DNA of 42,734 bases, taken from JBGPHT01 sp041484525. Lineage in GTDB: Bacteria > Acidobacteriota > Terriglobia > Bryobacterales > Bryobacteraceae. Shown in pieces: positions 42,640 through 42,734 of this stretch (positions within the stretch are counted from its first letter, which is position 1; each line of letters begins with the position of its first letter). Below the pieces are notes generated by a model, which was given only the letters and a program-made list of their open reading frames with translations, ran no database searches and was not told the DNA's origin. The stretch covers positions 1 through 42,734 of the forward strand of contig JBGPHT010000059.1 of assembly GCA_041484525.1 (NCBI GenBank), in the 5' to 3' direction. Made by a program: the position numbers and the translations under genes.

Positions 42640-42734
42640 ACTGAGAGCCAACCATTTGGGGACCCCGTTATCATTGGGTGAAACTGAAACTTTGCGGAGT
42701 AACGAGCTTCGCAAGCCAACCCCATGGAGGTCAC
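42640..42734. other. Non-coding end of window
   Basis: After the last stop there are 95 bases. Only a GGGGACCCC palindrome near 42658 is noticeable, and no start of another gene can be judged before the window ends. Confidence 0.3.

Noticed and set aside
1..42734. CRISPR arrays, tRNA and rRNA genes
   Set aside because: No regularly spaced direct repeats, cloverleaf with CCA-type end or conserved rRNA segments were noticed by eye. A dedicated scan was not possible.

Overview
The window looks like chromosome from a soil-type Acidobacteriota, probably close to Solibacter/Bryobacterales. The basis is family content and composition: GC-rich coding DNA, very large receptors with an N-terminal carboxypeptidase-regulatory-like domain, a PSD1-type (DUF1549/DUF1553) plus DUF1501 pair, many PQQ propellers, Tat-exported enzymes, and multihaem cytochromes. 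No 16S, tRNA or housekeeping gene is present, so the placement is inference. I see no tRNA, rRNA, CRISPR array or intact insertion sequence.

Layout. 1-616: a 211-bp element with perfect 22-bp inverted ends, then a strong-looking promoter in front of a truncated TonB-receptor remnant. 616-3482: a tetrahaem cytochrome, an exported FMN hydroxy-acid oxidase and an exported beta-propeller protein. 3479-15374 (minus): the left catabolic arm. It runs from an exported Nif3-like protein through PSD1, DUF1501, a PQQ dehydrogenase and a pentahaem cytochrome, and then, in a second unit, a TonB receptor and a GH99/71-like glycoside hydrolase. 15502-17697 (minus): two regulators, a membrane-anchored winged-helix protein and an IclR protein. 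17905-29362 (plus): the right catabolic arm, with a TonB receptor, DUF1080-VCBS protein, second PQQ dehydrogenase, DUF362 protein, full-length transketolase and cupin. 29365-31755 (minus) and 31828-32631 (plus): a divergent pair of units with a sugar isomerase-like protein, SMP-30 lactonase and cytochrome c on one side and an SDR on the other. 32643-33425 is a second SDR. 33454-33745 is a dead methyltransferase. 33821-40353 (minus): alpha/beta hydrolase, frameshifted GMC oxidoreductase, L-type lectin, pseudokinase and active Ser/Thr kinase. 40400-42639 (plus): a second alpha/beta hydrolase and a phosphonoacetate-hydrolase-like phosphohydrolase.

How it may work together. The two arms share a plan: outer-membrane uptake by a TonB receptor, extracytoplasmic carbohydrate processing, oxidation by a PQQ enzyme, and electrons passed to c-type cytochromes. 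Two different palindromes tie the blocks together. ATTGTA-N5-TACAATGATCG occurs upstream of the right-arm receptor (17838-17859) and again between the divergent isomerase and SDR genes (31785-31806). That suggests one IclR regulon of about ten genes covering uptake, oxidation, lactone hydrolysis, isomerisation and transketolase cleavage. AACGTTA-N10/11-TAACGTT occurs upstream of both left-arm units (8310-8334 and 15454-15477), and a near-copy lies inside the membrane-regulator gene. The substrates cannot be read from sequence. The joint pathway is a hypothesis built on shared sites and gene order.
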